Source: Liolophura sinensis
Lineage: Eukaryota > Mollusca > Polyplacophora > Chitonida > Chitonidae
Reading direction: 5' to 3'
Length of the DNA: 64,000 bases
Assembly (NCBI RefSeq): GCF_032854445.1
Contig: NC_088298.1
Span: 23,461,295-23,525,294 of the forward strand
The position numbers and the translations under genes were made by a program. Of the stretch, positions 60,388 to 64,000 are shown one piece after another; position 1 is the first letter of the stretch; every line of letters begins with the position of its first letter. The notes below the pieces were generated by a model. That model worked only from the letters and a program-made list of their open reading frames with translations. It was not told the DNA's origin and did not search any database.

Positions 60388-61417
60388 TGTCATTGAATGA
60401 AGCTAGTGCTTTTTTTAATCAAGATCTACAGTGGAAAAAAAGCATCATGAAAAGCGTGTTTTCTAAAACACTTCACATTACAAAAAATACAAAAAAATAC
60501 AAAGGTCTAACATAAATTAGAACATCTACGACAGAGAATAACCTGATAGTACATCATCAAAGACTCTCCGTTGGCACATTTGTGGAAGAAACAGTGTGTG
60601 CTTTGTATTGCACTTCTGCGCAGCGAAATCGATGGGATCTATGAAAGCTTTTTGCTGCTGTAGATGTAAGAAAAACCAACTTTGCCTGCAGAACACGTTT
60701 TTAACTCTACTCCAACTACAAGTTCCCCAAAAAATTGGCTTTTAGTATACAAAGGCTTTGTTGTGTCATCTGACTAACTCTAATACCGGTGTATTTCCTT
60801 CAAGGCTATATGAATCAAGCGAAAGTGTCTGGCTTCAGCTACGTAATGAATGTATATAAGCATGAATGCAAAATACAAGCAATAAAAGCCTGCAAGGCAT
60901 AGGCCTACAAAGGCTTTAAACTTTTCCAAAAGAAAAGTGCCGGGGCGACGAAGCTTAAATACCGATAGTGCATATCAAAAAAATACATAAACACATATGC
61001 CAACTTCTATAATGCTCTTTAAACAACAAAATAATTATGTCCAGGAAATATTCGACATCAGTTCCATGTCCATGTGGTAACCTGAGAATACATGATCGCA
61101 AAGCCTGTAGGGTTCTTTTTGGAACCCTCTTTTTCCTGCACTTGTGTGGATATATGCATGGTTTTTCCCCTTGTTTGTTTTTCAGGGTAGGCGAAAGAGG
61201 AACGCAGCAGCTGTGAGGCCTGCAGAACTAACGATGTACATGCAGCTCCGTGGTTCGGTTGTTGACTCGTACATGCATTAGTCCCTTTTTTCCTCTTCCG
61301 CCCGCGTCCATTACTTTGTTTAAAAAAAACACCCATCACCAATTATTAAACCGCCTTTTAAACACTGCGGCTCAACAATATACCGTGACCTCCAGATATA
61401 CTCTACGCCGTCACGGT
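60388..61417. other. Probable 3' UTR of gene 3 / intergenic
   Basis: No coding signal. Directly downstream, on the minus strand, of the gene 3 stop. Confidence 0.4.
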
Positions 61418-63104
61418 TCATTCCAATTTTTCCGCAGCCTCATCGTTGTAGTAATAGAAGGTGTCATCAGTGTCTCCACCCGTCTCGTAGTCGCCATTCT
61501 CGTACGTATAATCTCCATCCGTGTAGTCCTCGTCGGTGTAATCACCCGTGTTGGAAGTGATAGTGCCGCCTCCACCTGTGCGGCTCTCCCACCAGTTACC
61601 ACCCGCCGCCGCCCGCGCCGCGCCGCCCGTGCTACTGGTGCCACCTGTGCGTGACTCCCATCGCGTGCCACCACCACCTCCTGTGCTACTGGTGCCGCCA
61701 GTTCGTGAGCCGCCGCCGCCACCACCACCACCACCGCCGCCTGTACGTGACTCCCATCGCGTGCCACCACCGCCTCCGGTGCTACTGGTGCCACCCGTTC
61801 GTGAGCCGCCGCCGCCGCCACCGCCGCCGCCACCCACCGCCACCTGTACGTGACTCCATCGCGTACCACCACCACCTCCTGTGCTACTGGTGCCGCCTGT
61901 TTGTGAGCCACCACCACCCCCTGTGCTACTGGTGCCGCCTGTGCGTGACTCCCATCGCGTGCCACACCGCCTCCTGTGCTACTGGTGCCGCCTGTTCGTG
62001 AGCCGCCGCGCCGCCTCTCCACCACCACCGCCATCTGTGCTACTGGTACCGCCTGTGCGTGACTCCCATCGCGTGCCACCACCGCCTCCTGTGCTACTGG
62101 TGCCGCCTGTTTGTGAGCCACCGCCGCCGCCGCCGCCTGTGCTACTAGACTCCCATCGCGTGCCACCACCACCTCCTGTGCTACTGGTGCCACCTGTTTG
62201 GAACCACCACCGGCCGCCGCCTGTGCTACTAGACTCCCATCGCGTGCCACCACCGCCTCCTGTGCTACTGGTGCCGCCTGTTTGTGATCCACCGCCGCCT
62301 GTTTGGGAAATACCACCACCGCCTGTGCTACTAGACTCCCATCGCGTGCCCCCACCGCCTCCTGTGCTACTGGTGCCGCCTGTTTGCGAGCCACCACCGC
62401 CTGTTTGTGAATCACCTCCACCAGTTCTGCGACCACCTCCTCCCGTTCTACGTCCACCTCCGCCGGTACTGCTGGTGCCTCCTGCTGTCGAATCAAATCC
62501 GCCGACTTCATAATCCTCGAACTCATCGTAATATTCTGGAATACCCGTGCAGTAACTCTGGGTGACGTCCACAGTGAGATCATCAAGGCTACTGAAGGTA
62601 TCCGCCAAAAACATATTGGAGGTATCCCCAACAATGTTGGACAACTCGTCGGAATTTTCCAGCGCAATGCCGACGCCAATGATTTTCACTCCGGCGTCTC
62701 TCAGCTTCTCGGCCTCGGGAACGGTCCTGTGCGGCAAGACGTTCGACTCGCCGTCTGTTATCAGTATGGCGATGTTATCGGCTTCTCTGCGGTCCCCAGA
62801 AAGACCGCCGAAGACGTACTTCCTGGCGGTTGCCAAACCATCGGCCGTGTTCGTGGCGCCTGGAATGTACCGCGTCAAATCGACGGCGTTTAGAATCCTT
62901 TCCTTGTCTCCATATCGGTTCAGACTGAACACCAGGGCGGAGTCTGTGCTGTAGGTGATCAGGGGCCACTCGCATAGCGTCCACTCCGATGTGTAGTGAA
63001 TCCACCAGTTTATGGATGAACATCAGTGTTTTCTTGTAATTTGAGGGTCCGACGCTGCTGGAGGAATCCAAGATGAAGGCAATGTCCCTTTCTTTCTTGA
63101 CACA
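61418..63104 (-). CDS. Gene 3 terminal exon: vWA domain, repeats, acidic tail
   Basis: Acceptor tttttcttcag. Starts [20 protein letters not shown]; after the break reads [40 protein letters not shown] and [10 protein letters not shown]. Stop TGA at 61420-61418. The exon starts in phase 0 while the EGF exon ends in phase 1, so an intervening exon or an indel is needed. Confidence 0.72.
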
Positions 63105-63919
63105 CTGAAGAAAAACAAAACAGGGATGTGTTTTGAGCATTGGAATATAGTAATGAATAAGTCAAGTTTCAAATGTTCCTCAAACCCGGATTTTTATCAA
63201 GTGAAAGAAAGAATGAATGAATGATTATGGTTTAACGCCACGTCGTCAATATTTCAGCCATATTGTGGTGAGGACATGTTTACAGCAGGAGGCAGTCATC
63301 AAATGAAGATGCCTTGACTTCTTCACTGCTAAAAGTGAACCCAAGTACGATTATGAGTTTGATCCCAGTATATAATATTGATATACTTTAGAAAATATTT
63401 TAAAAGAGATTTAAAACAAATTTATGGGAGTCGTGTGGTATACGATTTATAAAAGTACTCCAGTACACCAGCTCGGTATTTCTCAAAAAAACACGATTAT
63501 ATAATGTGAACGGGTAGTCTGTCATGATAATTCCGACCATCCTCCACAAATATCAATGGTATATTCCCTGGCTAATTATAATAATATATCCCAACTGAAG
63601 AAACAATGGCGATAATTATTGTTGCATGATGTTATATAGAAAATGACTTGGCAAACAATGCGTCTAATGCAAATGTTCTGAACAAATAATTTTTTAAATC
63701 TTATTTAAGGCTTCTTATCGCAAAAATAGCCTTTAAATCAAATTACCATTCCCACTGAAAAGCATGTGTGAATCAGTATTCAGAAACCATCAAACAATGA
63801 CTCACTAGTTTCGCAATGGACACCGACTGTACCCTTCTGACATTCACAAGTGTAACTGTTCAGTCCAATCACGCATTTTCCTCCATTTTGACATGGGTTA
63901 CTGGCGCATGGACTTGGAT
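61418..63919 (-). CDS. Extracellular EGF-vWA protein with Gly/Ser repeat and acidic Tyr-rich tail, 5' partial, frame-broken
   Basis: Exons on the minus strand: 63919-63806 (EGF) and 63104-61418 (vWA to stop); earlier exons are outside the window. The vWA domain has DSSSSVG, a Thr in TNTADG and ITDGES, a complete metal-binding MIDAS. It ends at VTQSYCTG, then comes an acidic linker and about 9 copies of a unit like [16 protein letters not shown]. The tail [16 protein letters not shown] and FYYYND is rich in Tyr and Asp. Such architecture is typical of secreted matrix proteins; a role in shell, byssus or connective matrix is speculation. Frame breaks occur at the CCCC run complementary to 62962-62965 and near 62010, 61963 and 61854; the last three together restore the frame. 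They may be sequence errors. Confidence 0.7.
61560..62490 (-). repeat. Coding Gly-rich minisatellite of gene 3 (about 66-70 bp units)
   Basis: On the plus strand the unit is cctcctgtgctactggtgcc, gcctgtttgtgagccaccac and ctcccatcgcgtgccaccac. It encodes Gly/Ser/Thr-rich repeats on the minus strand. Proline-rich plus-strand ORFs here are shadows. Confidence 0.9.
63195..63330 (-). mobile_element. Retroposon fragment sharing the LINE 3' tail
   Basis: On the minus strand it ends caccacaatatggctgaaat, gacgtggcgttaaaccataa and tcattcattcattc. This matches the 3' end of the LINE at about 56305-56362 (cgccacaatatggctgaaaa, ggcgttaggccataatcatt). Confidence 0.65.
63806..63919 (-). CDS. Gene 3 EGF-like exon
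   Basis: 114 bp, phase 1 both sides, acceptor ttcctgcag, donor gtgagt. Reads [20 protein letters not shown] and [17 protein letters not shown], with the six cysteines in EGF spacing. Confidence 0.9.
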
Positions 63920-64000
63920 CTGCAGGAAAGGAAGAAACGAAAAAGACGAGCACGTGTCAAATTCAACGCCAAACCGTGGAAGTAATCTCACATAAAAGGC

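Noticed and set aside
61411-62679. 422-codon minus-strand ORF and Pro-rich plus-strand ORFs over the Gly-rich repeat
   Set aside because: The vWA-linked frame with the acidic tail is the coherent one; the others are shadows of a GC-rich repeat.

Overview
This is eukaryotic genomic DNA, most likely from a mollusc (inference). It has spliced genes with GT-AG introns, no bacterial operons, and many copies of a tRNA-derived SINE whose shared 3' tail (taagtgaaatattcttgag ... gtaaaacaccaatcaaataaa) I associate with molluscan genomes. No species can be named from the sequence alone.

Three genes are supported. (1) Positions 353-32854 on the plus strand hold 19 exons, with the 5' end outside the window, of a puromycin-sensitive aminopeptidase (M1 zinc metallopeptidase, NPEPPS type). 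All exon phases agree and the stop codon is present; about 797 residues are visible. (2) Positions 38230-57206 on the plus strand hold a seven-exon gene for a probably secreted protein. It has a signal-peptide-like start, three copies of an unnamed domain ending in a G-G-V-V-Y-A-Y ... R-L-W motif, and a Cys-rich PAN/apple-like end. The last exon carries an apparent frame break. (3) Positions 63919-61418 on the minus strand hold the 3' part of an extracellular gene: one EGF module, one vWA domain with a complete MIDAS, a long Gly/Ser/Thr repeat and an acidic Tyr-rich tail. It has several one-base frame breaks. Genes 2 and 3 converge.

The rest is dominated by repeats. Gene 1 introns hold a dead hAT-type transposon (about 770-3010) and tandem arrays of 83, 154, 55, 36, 70, 40 and 44 bp units. 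The region between genes 1 and 2 holds 46-bp, GATT-type and 38-bp arrays. Gene 2 introns hold about 30-bp, 136-bp and 83-bp arrays, two foldback structures, several SINEs and a dead APE-RT-RNaseH LINE (about 53060-56365). Between genes 2 and 3 there are about 50-bp and 45-bp arrays.

The most striking signal is that several arrays are built from splice junctions of the host genes. The 70-bp array at 17585-20253 repeats the 3' splice site and first coding bases of an aminopeptidase exon about 38 times. A 55-bp triplication at 8290-8454 repeats the acceptor and coding start of the exon that supplies the third zinc ligand. The repeats at 38440-38860 look derived from the exon 1 donor of gene 2. 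The block around the N gap (28019-28218) looks like a haplotypic false duplication: about 4 kb of array plus a 48-bp exon appear twice, and the sequence after the gap is rich in one-base indels.
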